64,000 bases of DNA from positions 144,911,769 to 144,975,768 of the forward strand of contig NC_089585.1 of assembly GCF_019320115.1 (NCBI RefSeq), given 5' to 3'. The DNA comes from Miscanthus floridulus. Lineage: Eukaryota > Streptophyta > Magnoliopsida > Poales > Poaceae. Each line of letters opens with the position of its first letter. Positions within the stretch are counted from its first letter, which is position 1. Made by a program: the position numbers and the translations under genes. The notes beneath the pieces were generated by a model. The model was not told the DNA's origin and made no database searches. It was given only the letters and a program-made list of their open reading frames with translations. Shown piece by piece: positions 1 through 11,489 of this stretch.

Positions 1-1
1 A

Positions 2-727
2 GCTACATCATGTGATGATTTGATTAATGAGAGCATTGAGCAAGGATCTAGTGGCAAAGGCAAGAAAGTGGTTGAGTGCAATGACTATGATGAATATATC
101 AAGCTTAAGAGTGATAATGAGAAACTCAAGAAAGATCTTGAAGAGATGAAAAGCCACAACACCATTGTGCTAGAAACTCTTAATCATGATAAAGGTTTGA
201 TCCTTGAGAATGAGAAGCTCAAAGAAGAGAACAAGAAGCTCAAGGAAGAAAAGAACAATGATATTCTCAAGGAAGAGAACAAGAAGCTCAAGATGGAGAA
301 AGAGCATCTCATGATTGGATTGAGCAAGTTTGCTAGAGGCAAGCACCTCCAAAGTGAACTACTCATGAACACCATCATGAAGATGGATAGAAGTGGCATT
401 GGATATGTGGCAAGTGTAGAGAAGAAGAAGGCTCAAGTTCAACAACAACAATCAAAGCCAAAGCCAAAGCCAAAGAGATGTTTTGAGTGTGGACAAGAAG
501 GCCACTTTGCTCATGAGTGCCAAACTCCACCGCCACAACCCTTGCCCAAGCATGCTAGACCCTTTGCCTTCAATGCTCACTACATGCTTAGAAAGGATTC
601 TAGTGGAAAGATGAAAGTCATGTTCTTAGGACCTCCTAACAAGAATAGGCCTAAGAAGATTTGGGTGGCTAAGTCACTTGTTGAGAAGGTGAAGGGCCCT
701 CAACAAGTTTGGGTTCCTAAAGCTTGA
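2..727 (+). pseudogene. gag: copia gag, C-terminal part (nucleocapsid)
   Basis: The frame is open from base 2, so gag continues off the left edge. Most of the visible protein is a lysine- and glutamate-rich coiled coil with repeated EEN-KKLK heptads (roughly 55-300). A single CCHC zinc knuckle follows, CFECGQEGHFAHEC (478-519), which binds the genomic RNA during packaging in this family. The frame closes at TGA 725-727. A second in-frame stop (TAG 740-742) follows five codons later, and the protease begins in the same frame, so gag and pol were probably one frame separated by one or two stops. The TAG fits a mutated CAG; the origin of the TGA is unclear. Confidence 0.85.
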
Positions 728-742
728 ATCTCTTGTGTGTAG

Positions 743-1951
743 GTGAACTACAAGACCGGTGGAAGTCATTGGGTTATTGATAGTGGTTGCACTCAACATA
801 TGACCGGTGATCCTCGTATGTTCACCTCACTAGATGAAGAGGTAGATAGACAAGAGAAAATAACATTTGGAGATAACTCAAAGGGCAAGGTTAAAGGATT
901 GGGCAAAGTGGCAATATCAAATGATCATTCCATCTCAAATATGCTATATGTTGCTTCATTGAGCTTCAACTTGCTATCTGTTGGACAATTGTGTGATCTT
1001 GGCTTCCAATGTTTGTTCACCAAGAAGGAGGTTGTTGTATCCAAGGTAGATGGCAATCAAGTGATATTCAATGGTTTTAGATACAACAACTTATATCTAG
1101 TGGACTTCACCTCCGAAGATGAAAATTTGAAGACTTGTCTATTCACCAAAACAACACTTGGGTGGCTATGGCATAGAAGACTTGCTCATGTTGGTATGAG
1201 TTCACTCAAGAAGCTAATGAAGAATGATTTGGTGATAGGGTTGAAGGATGTGAAGTTTGAGAAGGACAAGCTTTATAGTGCATGTCAAGCCAGCAAGCAA
1301 GTTGCAAATACCCATCCAACAAAAGCTTTCATGTCAACCACAAGAGTGCTAGAACTCCTACACATGGATTTATTTGGACCAACAACATACAAGAGTTTGG
1401 GAGGGAACATCTATTGTCTTGTGATTGTTGATGACTATTCAAGGTATATATGGGTATTCTTTCTTCATGACAAATCCGAAGTTGCATCTTACTTCAAGAA
1501 GTTTGCCAAGAGAGCTCAAAATGAATTTGAAGTGAAGCTCAAGAAGATAAGAAGTGACAATAGAAAAGAATTTGACAACACAAACATTGAAGCTTATTGT
1601 GATGAAGTTGTGATCAAGCATGAAGTCTCTACAACTTATACTCCTCAACAAAATAGTGTAGTTGAGAGGAAGAACCGGACTTTGATCACTCTTGCAAGGA
1701 CAATGCTAGATGAGTACAACAACCCTGAAGCTCTATGGGTGGAAGCAATCAACACCGCATGCTATGCATCAAACCACCTATTCCTTCAAAAGTTCCTTGG
1801 CAAGACACCTTATGAGTTGCTCAATGGGAAGAAGCCGGACATCTCCTTCTTTAGGGTGTTTGGTTGCAAATGCTACATCTATAAGAAGCGGCAACACCTA
1901 GAGAAGTTCCAACGACATTGTGATATTGGTTTTCTTGTTAGTTACTCATAA
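743..1951 (+). pseudogene. pol: copia pol: protease and integrase
   Basis: The aspartic protease motif is near the start (HWVIDSGCTQHMTG, around 769-810; catalytic D in DSG). The GAG-pre-integrase and zinc-binding region (LWHRRLAHVGMSSL, about 1,168-1,210) follows. The integrase core has D in HMDLFGPT, D in IRSDN and E in VVERKNRT, which form the DDE triad. The GKTPYELLNGKKP and RVFGCKCY stretches are typical of copia integrase. The second zinc cysteine pair is not clear (a single CQA is visible), and the expected DNG is DNR. The frame stops at TAA 1,949-1,951, where the same frame then continues into linker sequence. This is a decayed copy in frame with gag. Confidence 0.88.
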
Positions 1952-2567
1952 AAGTCCAAAGCATATAGAGTATTTAATCATGCCACCGGCTTGGTTGAAG
2001 AAACATATGATGTGGAATTTGATGAATCTAATGGCTCCCAAGGAGCAGATGAGAATCTTGATGATGTAGGTGATGAACCATTGAGGGAGGCTATGAAGAA
2101 TATTCTGGTGGGAGACATCAAGCCAAAAGATGATGAAGATGATGTACAAGTCATTGATCAACCTTCTTCATCAAATGTACCACAAGATGGTGATAAAGAT
2201 GGGAGTAGAAAATGAAGACACTCATATCTCCTATGAGCAAATGGTGGTACAAGTACAAGATGTTGATGCTCCACAACCTCCTCCTCAAGTGGTCAATAGA
2301 AGCAATACACCTTTCCTACAAGATCATCCACAAGATCTCATCATAGGGAGTCCATCAAAGGGTGTAATGACTCAATCTCAAAAACTTGCTTCATTTATTG
2401 CTCATCACTCTTTTGTGTCTTGCTATGAGCCTACCAAGGTAGAAGAAGCTCTTAAAGATCTAGATTGGATCAATGTCAAGCATGAAGAGTTGAACAACTT
2501 CACTCGCAATGAGGTTTGGACTCTTGAAGAGCGACCAAAAGGTGCAAGAGTCATTGGAACAAAGTGA
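1952..2567 (+). pseudogene. copia pol: acidic linker between integrase and RT
   Basis: The frame of the integrase continues after its TAA as YRVFNHATGLVEETYDVEF and an acidic stretch to about 2,215. A frameshift near 2,190-2,215 moves the reading to a new frame. That frame carries the start of the reverse transcriptase domain (ALKDLDWINVKHEELNNF, NEVWTLEERPKGARVIGTK) up to TGA 2,565-2,567. The TGA replaces the tryptophan that normally follows GTK in copia RT (GTKWVFRNK), so it is a TGG to TGA change. The stretch is part of one broken polyprotein, not a separate gene. Confidence 0.8.
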
Positions 2568-3968
2568 GTGTTCCGAAACAAGCAAGATGATCAAGGTGTT
2601 GTTGTGAGGAACAAGGCAAGACTAGTTGCAAAGGGGTTCTCTCAAGTTGAAGGTTTGGATTTTGGAGAGACCTTTGCACCGGTTGCAAGGCTAGAAGCCA
2701 TTCGTATCCTTCTTGCATATGCATCGTATCATGAAATGATACTATATCAAATAGATGTGAAAAGTGCATTTTTAAATGGCTTTATTAATGAACTAGTCTA
2801 TGTTGATCAACCTCCTGGGTTTGAAGACCCTAGATATCCTAATCATGTCTATAGGTTGTCCAAGGCACTATATGGGCTTAAGCAAGCCCCAAGAGCTTGG
2901 TATGAGCGCCTTCAGGACTTCCTCATTGAGAAGAGCTTCATCATTGGGAAGGTCGACACCACACTATTCACCAAGAAGCTTGATGGGCATATCTTCATTT
3001 GTCAAGTATATGTTGATGATATCATCTTTGGATCATCAAATGAAGACTCATGCAAAGAATTTGGTGAATTGATGTCGAAGGAGTTTGAGATGTCCATGAT
3101 TGGTGAGCTTACATTCTTTCTTGGTTTTCAAGTCAAGCAAATGAAAGAAGGCATCTTTATCTCTCAAGAGAAATACATAAAAGATCTTCTCAAGAGATTT
3201 AAGATGGATGAATGTAAGCCAATCAAGACACCAATGCCTACCAATGGACATCTCGACCTAGATGAGGGAGGTAACCTGGTTGATCAAACTCTCTACCGTT
3301 CCATGATTAGTAGCTTGTTATATTTAACCGCATCTAGGCCTGACATCATGTTTAGTGTGTGTATGTGTGCTAGATTTCAAGCTAATCCTAAGGAAACACA
3401 TTTAATTGCCATAAAAAGAATCCTTAGGTATCTTAAGCATACACCAAGCATTGGCCTTTGGTATCCCAAAGGAGCTATATTTGAATTAGATGGCTATTCT
3501 GATTCAGATTATGCCGGTTGCAAAGTTGATATAAAGAGCACATCCAGAGGGTGCCATTTGCTTGGTAGATCACTTGTGTCTTGGTCCTCCAAGAAACAAA
3601 ATAGTGTGGCTTTGTCCACCGCCGAAGCAGAATATATTGCCGCGGGTGCTTGTTGTGCACAAATATTATACATGAAACAAACTTTGCTAGACTATGGTGT
3701 AATTCTAGAAAAGGTACCTCTTTTGTGCGACAATGAAAGTGCGGTAAAACTTGCAAATAATCCGGTTCAACACTCTCGCACCAAGCACATAGATATCCAC
3801 CATCACTTTCTAAGAGATCATGTTGCTAAAAATGATATATCACTAGAAGGTGTAAGAACCGAAGATCAATTAGCGGATATCTTCACTAAACCGCTAGATG
3901 AGGCTACGTTTTGTAGATTGCGGAATGAGCTCAATGTACTTGATTTTAGTAACTTCACTAAAAATTGA
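2568..3968 (+). pseudogene. pol: copia pol: reverse transcriptase and RNase H
   Basis: An uninterrupted 466-codon frame continues directly from the TGA at 2,565. Reverse transcriptase motifs are KARLVAKGFSQVEG, FAPVARLEAIR, YQIDVKSAFLNG, PPGFEDP, YGLKQAPRAWY and the catalytic YVDDIIFGS (about 3,010-3,036). The RNase H part has YSDSDYAGC, STSRGCHLLG, STAEAEYIAA and DNESAVKLANNPVQHSRTKH, ending with the DIFTKPLD motif. The pattern of conserved residues is fully preserved in this segment, although the polyprotein is broken upstream. It acts, in a live element, in cDNA synthesis inside the virus-like particle. Confidence 0.93.
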
Positions 3969-5459
3969 GCTTGTGTTGTCCCTTGCATTCATTGTAATAT
4001 ACAACATGTTTAATTTTTGATAATGCATATAGGGCCTGTCTAACATGGTTAAGATAACCGCCGAAAAGCGTGTGAAGAAGCTTAACCTTGGATCAAACTT
4101 GACAAGCAACTAGATTTACTTACAAGTATTGCATATGCATGAATGTTGTTTTGTCGTTTTGTTCCATTTGCCCTCTTATTGCCTATTTTCTTAAAAAGAA
4201 TTATAGCCTAAGGCAAAATATTTTGAAAAACTTGAGGGTTTGAGAGAGGTCACTCACATCAGTCCCAATTGGTGTTTATTTGGATCTTATTTGAGTTGAG
4301 ACTTGATTGGAAATAGGCAGCGTGGAGGAACATTGAAGATTTGCTAGAAAAGGGTGACCGAACGCTGCACCGGACTCTGTTGTCTAGTGTTCGATCAGTT
4401 CACAGGAGGTGAACAGAAGCTAAAGGAGTGACCAGACTCTGCGTTTGAGCATCCGGTTAGGAAGGGTTCCAGCGTCCAATCAATCTAGATGGCGTTCAAG
4501 GCAACTGACCGGACCCTACCTGTGTCCGGTCATGGACCACCGGATGCATCCGGTTGCGATTCCAGAGGAATTGGACCTCTCTAGAATTGACCGGATGCTG
4601 GGTGGTAGCGTCCGGTCGCTACCACCGGAGCATCCAGTCAGTAGATCTCGTGCGGCTTTAGTACTCTTTATCCGTTTCCTTTCTTGTCATGTCGGGGGAT
4701 CCTTTATAATCTAATCCGACCGTACCCTTTGCCCCATCCGGTTTGTGCCCTAGCCACCGACGTGGCACAACTCCTCCATGCCAGCTCGCCACGCCATAGC
4801 CACTGAGCCCCACAGCCGCCTTCTCCAGCCGCCAGCCAGTGCGCCCACCACTGCCAGCCAGCGTGACCACGTGCCACCATTGTCCTGTGTAGCCAGCACC
4901 TCCCCGAGCCACGCCGTGTCTCCCTGTGCTCCCAAGGTGCTTGTCTGCGCAAGCCTCACTAGAGCCACTCCTTGCCTCGCCACCGTGTCTCCTCAACGAC
5001 AGTGTAGTCCATGTCCAGCATCGGTAAGGCCCTGCTTGCGCCCTAGCAATCCAAATTTCCATCTTGCCACAACTTAGCAATTTGTCACAGCATTGACTTC
5101 AATTGCATCCAGGGCTATCTATTCACCGCTCATCGTGAACCCTAACCTTAGGTCTTCTGGTGGTTCCCCGCGTGTCACTTTTCTTTTCATCGGATCGCCA
5201 TTTTGTCAGGTTGCAAGCTAGTCGATTTAATTTCGTACCTACATTGCTTGCTCTCATAGGGTTTCGTATCTTTTAGATATATCGTATTTACTTGTATATC
5301 CATCTATTCCATCATGCAGTGAGTCGGTGCCATTGTGGTGACAGGTGCAGTTGTCAGTTAACTCAGAACTAAGCTCACGAGTACGGATCGAGGCCAAGCC
5401 TTGAAAGTGTCAGTGGATAGTTGATCTTGTCAGCGGTAGTCTTTCTCTTGTCAGATCAG
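3969..5459 (+). repeat. non-coding spacer with CCGG-rich palindromes
   Basis: No convincing gene lies here. 4,350-4,640 holds a cluster of imperfect inverted motifs of the type ACCGGACNCTG ... GCGTCCGGTC. The same motif family recurs in the 3' LTR of this element (8,877-9,260) and in a solo LTR (47,160-47,660). 4,690-5,080 is a GC-rich stretch with chance open frames on both strands. The last part (5,080-5,459) looks like the leader of the env-like frame. Confidence 0.6.
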
Positions 5460-8007
5460 ATGGCTCGCACCAAGAATGTTGGTGGTGGTCTAGGAGATGA
5501 CGATCGAAGGCCCCCGCCTCGCTTGCCCGCAGGAACCAAAGGCAAGGCGACGAAGCAGGTTACATCAAAGAAGCGCAAGTATCCTGATGCAGAGACAGCA
5601 AGAGCAGCAGCAGTCGCTGAGGCCATAGAGCGTGCCGAGAGAGAAGGTGCCCACAGTGGAGTTGTCATTGTAGATCATCTGGCACCAGACGCGTAGGGCA
5701 GACTTGAGCGCGTTGAGCATCTTCATGGTAGTCCACCTAGGACTATCATGATGGCAGGACAATGTCTTCCTATTGTGGATCCTCAGCCTTAGGGGGAGTC
5801 ACAGCTGGAGTCACAGCAGCAGCCCCCACCAGCAGAGCCTCAGCCAGCTCAGGAGACACAGGAGGGATAACAATCACAGCGGCCTCAAGAGGGTGAGGAG
5901 GGCCAATAGGCCGAGGAGACCAAGCAGGCACCCCAGTCACAGCTATGCCGCTCTGGTCGTACCCAGGTTCTAATGTCACCGAGGCCACCGACACAGCAGA
6001 GGGGATCACGCCCACCGCCCAGACCATAGGGTCTGCCTCCAGTGATCCACCTTGATTTGAGGGCCACCATGGCCAAGCAGGTTCAGTAGCTTCGCTTTGT
6101 GGAGTTTGATGTGTGGTTTCCACCCAGGAGGGATGAGAGAGCTATAGAGGGCTTCTACACACCGCTCCTGGAAGACTTCTACAATGCATATCTGAACAGT
6201 GGGCAGTTTTTAGATCTCAGCAGGTTTGCAGTATTGAGGCTATAGTCGCAGCAGCTGGAGAGCATATTCGCCCTACCTTGCATATCTGCCAGGGCTGACA
6301 GATTTGATTGGACGGACTAGAGTATATGTACCATCTTGGGTTCGTCAGTTTTATGCTTCGCTCTACATTGATCCACAGCATAGATTTATACACTTTGCAT
6401 TCAGAGGCAAAGACTATAGGATGATGAGTTTTAGGGCCAGGGAGATACTGAGGCTATAGGAGTAGCCTGTTAGGTTACATGAGGTATGTTATGGATAGCA
6501 ACAGCCTCCTAGGTGCCCTCATGGTGGTTTGGTGCCCCCTACAGATCTTGTGCGCCATTGCTTCAAGGAGCCCTTTGGTGAGGGGTTGAGGAGAAACCCT
6601 AGTGACCTTACTCCTACAGCTCGAGTGTTAGAGGCTATCATCAGGAGGACACTACTTCCTAGGTTGGGATACAGAGATGGTCTGACTCGCCTACAGCTTT
6701 GGCTCCGCAACACCCTGATGCAACAGACCGTGTTTGATATTTGGGACCCCCTTCTATCAGAGATGGAGGATACTATAGCTGAGGGCTTCAAGGGTCACAG
6801 GCAGCTTCCATATGCACACTGGATCACATTTCTTATGCTCAAGGCTGTGCATGTTAGGACTCCTGAGATGGTTGCAGAGTATAAAGGTGCCACCACTGAG
6901 TTTCTAGCTTATAACATGGCATAGAGGATCAGGCATAGCACACCACAGGCACCCACTTAGCCTCGCCGTTGTCTTGATGTACTAGAGTCAGCAGCTCAGC
7001 GGGACGAGATTATTAGAGGCATAGCCGCTACTGAGGAGGAGCAGCTTGAGGCTTAGGAGGAGAGGAGCGAGTCTAGTGACAGTTCAGATGACGACTACCT
7101 ACCTATTCCTCAGATGCCTCCATGCAGACACGATGCAGAGGCTGGTAGTTCCAGCTCAGCTCCACCTACACCGCAGACGGACCTCGCTTTGATTGCTATT
7201 CTTGAGCGAATGTAGCAGGATCAGGCACGATAGGCATAGGAGACCGCTGCCAACTTTGCATAGTTTTAGGCTCATCAGGACGAGTTCCAGCGATAGCAGC
7301 AGGTCCTCTAGCAGCAGATGCATCAGCAGCAGTTACTCTTGCAGCAGCAGCTTATGAGATTTATGCAGCATGTAGTAACAACACTTGGGGCTCCACAGTC
7401 ACTGCCTTCACCCCAGCTTGCTTAGCCTGCCACCACTATGATGACTCCAGTAGTATAGCCCAGTGGGCTTTAGAGTTAGGGACAGCCTCTAGCTCCGTTT
7501 GCCTCTCCCACAGTATAGGTGTCCCAGTGGTTATCCTCGCTAGTGGTAGCCCCGTAGTTCACACCATATCATATGGGCTTCTCACTGGATCAATCATCCT
7601 TGCTATTTGTGCCTGACACATCAGTCTCCAAGAGTCTTGGAGCATCCTTCATCGAGTTGACAGGCATGCCTACACCGCCACATATGCATACCGCCGGTTC
7701 TTCTATAGTAGCTCCTATCGTCGTGACTACTCAGAGGCTCCCTTCTTCTGTCGTATCTTTAGATCCTACGACAGATATACTAGCAGCATCACAAGCAGCA
7801 CCTGCCCTAGCTCAGACCTAGACCGCTTCAGAGTCACTTCCAGCCACAGAGGGTTAGTCAGTATAGAGCTTAGTGTTAGATGATGATGGCGCCCTATTTC
7901 AGCTTGCTCCTCGTACCTCAGTGCCCAGCTCGTCCGCTGCAGCCCCACCGACCAACCCTTAGGTTTTGGTGTTTGACGCCAAAGGGGGAGAGGGTTCGAG
8001 TATGTAG
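5460..8007 (+). pseudogene. envelope-like frame of a SIRE-type element
   Basis: Reading starts at ATG 5,460 (MARTKNVGGGLGDDDRRPPP). A basic N-terminus is followed by a glutamine/proline-rich part and a folded region with LPGLTDLIGRTRVYVPSWVR and EAIIRRTLLPRLGYRDGL. After that come an acidic stretch, a polyglutamine coiled coil near 7,270-7,370, and the end VLVFDAKGGEG. One frameshift near 6,260 changes the frame. Otherwise the frame is continuous but for about thirty TAG stops and one TAA, with no TGA. Almost every TAG sits where CAG is expected in a glutamine-rich context. Proteins of this position are called env-like in the SIRE lineage; no membrane segment is obvious here, so the role is unknown. 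This copy cannot be translated. Confidence 0.75.
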
Positions 8008-8426
8008 ACTTAGGGGGAGCGACATTTAGGGGGAGCTAGTTATCTATTATTAGCTTATTATCTATTACATTTGGAGTTTCTATGTGTGTGATACATTATG
8101 CATCCATGTTTACTATTATATCTATGTGATAGTGATATCTATGTGATTGTGATATATTACATGTGTGCTCTCTACTTTGAATTCCTTTATATGTCATATC
8201 ACTTGTGCAGTGCTCATTTGCTTTGCTTCCACATTTATACTCTGATGTAAATGAGCTTTATTACTTGTACTCATGCTTATTTCATATCTTTTGAGTACAT
8301 CGTGTTTGCTTAGGTCATATAGGCTTGCCTAACTATTTTGGTCTTATTGACAAAAGCTTATATGAACCAAGCATAACAAAAACCTCAATCTTTCACATAC
8401 TCGAGGTGGTATTGTCATCAATCACC
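8008..8426 (+). other. untranslated tail of the copia element
   Basis: AT-rich stretch between the env-like frame and the polypurine tract. Short GGGGGAG motifs near 8,011-8,035 resemble extra polypurine tracts. I see no gene. Confidence 0.6.
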
Positions 8427-8440
8427 AAAAAGGGAGAGAT
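8427..8440 (+). promoter_or_regulatory. polypurine tract of the copia element
   Basis: The purine run AAAAAGGGAGAGA sits directly before the TGAAAG start of the 3' LTR, the place where plus-strand DNA synthesis is primed. Confidence 0.8.
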
Positions 8441-9999
8441 TGAAAGCATCTAGGCCCCTTGTTGGGTTTCGATGATTAATGATAATACAAGATTACTATG
8501 ACTAACGTGTGTTTTACAGAGGCAATTAAGTTAGGTCATGGTAATGGAGATCAATTGGGCAATCAAGGTGGTCATGCCCCTATAATGGAAATTATTTTGG
8601 TTTTCAAAGGATGGACGATAAGGTTAAGGATGACTAGTTCTAAGTGTCGATTGGAGTTGGAGTGACACTTAGAGTAGTTTAGGACTTTGTTTTTCCTTTG
8701 GTCGTACTATTAAGGGGGGTATGGATGGGTAGCTTGACCTAGATGAGTCTAGTGAGTTAGGTGTGGTGCACACTTATTAAAACTAGCACTAGGTAGCTCC
8801 ACAACAGCCCTATGATCCTATGGAGCAAACTTCATTCATATATGTTCGAGAGTTGGAAGTGAATGGAGGGTGAAATGCTGACCGGACGCTGGCTCCGGTG
8901 TGATCGGACGCTGGCCGCAGAGTTCGGTCAGTACATTTGATTAAGGAGATTGCGTTTGGTGCGACCGGATGCTGGAGGGGTCAAGTGACCGGACGCTGAG
9001 AGGCAGCGTCCGGTTGACTCTAGTAAGGTTCTAGAGAAGGAAATCTATGACCGGACGTGTCCGGTCAATACTGACCGGACCCTAAGGATCCAGCGTCCGG
9101 TCGAGTACAGTAAGCATCCAGTGAGGGTTTAATGCGATCGGACACGTCTGGTCAGTGGTGATCGGACCCTAACAGTGTCCGGTCAACACTTAAACACTGG
9201 TGTGCGGGTTGAACTGACCGGAGCGTCCAGTCAACATGACCGGAGCGTCCGGTCACCCGTAGAGGCATATAACGGTTCGTTTTTAGGCTGCCTTATAAAT
9301 AGAAGCTCCACTCATGTGTGGAGTTACTTTTGCTCATTCCAACAGCTAAGAAACATGTTTGTGAGTGCCAAGAAGAGCAAGGTCCTAGTGAGGTGATTGA
9401 GATTCGTGAATCCAAGAGAGTAGCCTCATTAGTGAATCAAGAGTAGCAAAGTGTGCATCCACCGTTCTCATTAGGCTTCGAGTGGTCAAGTGAGAGTTCG
9501 TGCTTGTTACTCTTGGTGATCGCCATCACCTAGATGGCTTGGTGGTGATTGAGAGCTTGGTGATCACCCGGCAGAGCTTGTGGGTGACCCAACTCAAGTT
9601 GTGAGCGGTTTTGGGTGATTTGCCGTGACAGAGTGTCGAAGAATCAACCCGTAGAGAGCACTTGATCCTTGTGCGGATCAAGGGGGAGCTACACCCTTGT
9701 GCGGGTGCTCCAACGAGGACTAGTGGGGAGTGGCGACTCTCCGATACCTTAGCAAAACATCGCCGCGTTCCTCTCTCTCTATTTACTTTGAGCAATTCAA
9801 TACTTGTCTTTACATTCATAGAATTGCCATGCTAGAGTATGTTTGGAACATAGGTTGCAAGTCTGTTGTGCGTTAGATTGATAGATACACTTTTCTAGGC
9901 ACAAGGGGTTAATTGGGCTAACCTCAGGATTTAATTATTGCAAGAAATTTTAGAATTAGCCTAATTCACCCCCCCCTCTTGGGCATCTTGATCCTTTCA
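8441..9999 (+). mobile_element. 3' LTR of the SIRE-type copia element
   Basis: The LTR starts TGAAAG and ends CTTTCA, a 6-bp inverted terminal repeat with the canonical TG...CA. It is 1,559 bp long. A TATA box (CCTTATAAATAG, 9,291-9,302) marks the U3/R border. Upstream of it lies a dense cluster of CCGGAC palindromes (8,877-9,260). The 3' end carries CTAATTCACCCCCCCCTCTT before the terminal CTTTCA, common in grass LTRs of this lineage. The 5' partner is outside the window, so its age cannot be judged here. Confidence 0.88.
9291..9302 (+). promoter_or_regulatory. TATA box of the copia LTR
   Basis: CTTATAAATAG lies in the middle of the LTR, downstream of the CCGG cluster, where the U3 promoter ends. 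Confidence 0.65.
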
Positions 10000-11489
10000 A
10001 TGTCGACTCTGTCACGAACGATGAGCATGGGTCTTGGCCAGACATTTTTTACTGGAGCTCTTCAAACCCCATCACTCGAGTCATCAAGGTAACACTGCTG
10101 TCCCCCGCTATTTCTTTATAATCATTTCATATATCCATACACTCATTTATTCCATACGCTCGTACCCCCTGGACGATTTGGACCCTAAACTGCCAGGGGG
10201 CTCGGGAACTAAAGCATCGCACGTGCAGCAAAATGCATCACAATGCTCTATGTTGCATCATGAAGCGGCATTTGACTCATTCGACAGGAGCAACGATCGA
10301 TCGGGGTTCAATGGCCGGCCCGCGAAGGGCTCAAGGCCGCCCCCCGTCAAACAAAGCCGGGGGAGAAAAACATAGATGAGCCCCGTGCGGCCCTTGCCCG
10401 GTCTGCCCCAAAGCAGACAGGGTCATCTCGACCTTCTCATTTGATCCTAAACCTCTTGCCAAGCCCACAGAATCTCCATCGAGGAGAGGCCAGTAGGCCA
10501 CCCGGGTCGGTCTTCGGAACGACCTAGGCATCTACCGGGTTACAGGTAAAGGAGCAGTGGAATATGACAAGGGGGCTATACTAACCCCATCATGAATGAT
10601 GGATTCAGATTCCACTCGATCATATCCATTAGTGAACTCACCGAGTGCGTCACTTGAGCTCGAGCGATCGAGGCAAGCGACAAAGCTCAGCCCCTCCGGT
10701 TTTTGAGAAACCGAGGATAGGGTAACGCACACAACTCAAACCGACCCCTACCAAAACCCAACGGGGCTTGGGGGCTCAAGACACCCAAAACACATGGGTC
10801 TGTGACCTCAAACTCGCCCCATCCCTCGGCTATGCTTCGACTGCACACCAAACACCTGGGTCTAGAAACTCTAGCTCGCTCGATCCCTAAACTAACTAAC
10901 TAACCGCCTCGGCTGCACGGACTGCACTGAGGCCTAGATCCACGACTCTGACTCACCCGATCCCATGGTGTAGACCGATGCCAGGACCTGTGAGCTTCAT
11001 CTTATCTGATCCCTAAACTAACTACCTCGCCCGATCCCATGGCGTGCACCGACATCAGGACCCACGAGCTCCATCTCGTTCGATCCCTAAACTAACTACC
11101 TTGCCTGATCCCACGACGCGCACCGACGCCAGGATCCACGAGCTCTACCTCGCTCGATCCTTAAAACTAACCGCCTCGGCTGCACAACGACGCCTTGGTT
11201 GACAACTCTGTCTTAAACTAAAAAATACGCACAGACACCCACTAAATAAACACCCCCAGATGATTCTGGCTGAATCGCCCAGGGGCTACACCTATGGGTG
11301 CGCTCGTGCGCACCCACTAACGAAACGAAAACCTCCCCGGCTGGCAACATAAAAAACCCCCAGACAATTTTGCCTGAATCGTCCGGGGGCTCAGGGCCTA
11401 CACCCGTGGGTGCGCTCGCGTGCACCCACCGTCAAGACAAAAATCCCCCAGACGATTCTACCCGAATTGCCCAAGGGCTCAGGGGCTCC
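10000..11489 (+). mobile_element. element D: post-pol remnant of a Ty3-gypsy element
   Basis: No coding region is supported. 10,270-10,770 matches 37,440-37,950 of element A by eye, with blocks such as ATCTCCATCGAGGAGAGGCC and ACCGAGGATAGGGTAAC. D is therefore a diverged relative of A. 10,780-11,200 contains a loose repeat built on CTCGCCCGATCCC and ACTAACTAACC. 11,230-11,489 repeats GGGGCT(C/A)-rich blocks with CCACCCGTGGGTGCGCTCG, as just before the 3' LTR of A. The stretch ends in a polypurine-like AAGGGCTCAGGGGCTCC (11,473-11,489) followed by an LTR, so D's left part must lie upstream of the copia insertion. Confidence 0.65.

Larger units (their letters stand above)
1..9999 (+). mobile_element. 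Ty1-copia retrotransposon, SIRE/Maximus type, right part
   Basis: The order is gag, protease-integrase, reverse transcriptase-RNase H, a long spacer, an envelope-like frame, a polypurine tract and the 3' LTR. The integrase-before-RT order defines Ty1-copia, and the extra frame after pol is the hallmark of the SIRE/Maximus lineage. The 5' LTR and the start of gag lie left of the window. The element ends at 9,999, and the next five bases (ATGTC) should be the right target duplication; the left copy cannot be seen. It is inserted in the post-pol region of an older Ty3-gypsy element that resumes at 10,000. The reading frames hold many stops and at least two frameshifts, so this copy is dead. Confidence 0.9.

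Noticed and set aside
4658..5080. Open frames on both strands in the copia spacer
   Set aside because: GC-rich DNA gives overlapping frames on both strands; none resembles a known protein.
5460..8007. Reading TAG as glutamine (recoding or suppression) in the env-like frame
   Set aside because: About thirty TAG stops plus a frameshift and a TAA in a plant nuclear element are explained by CAG decay. Known suppression in this lineage concerns one stop, not dozens.
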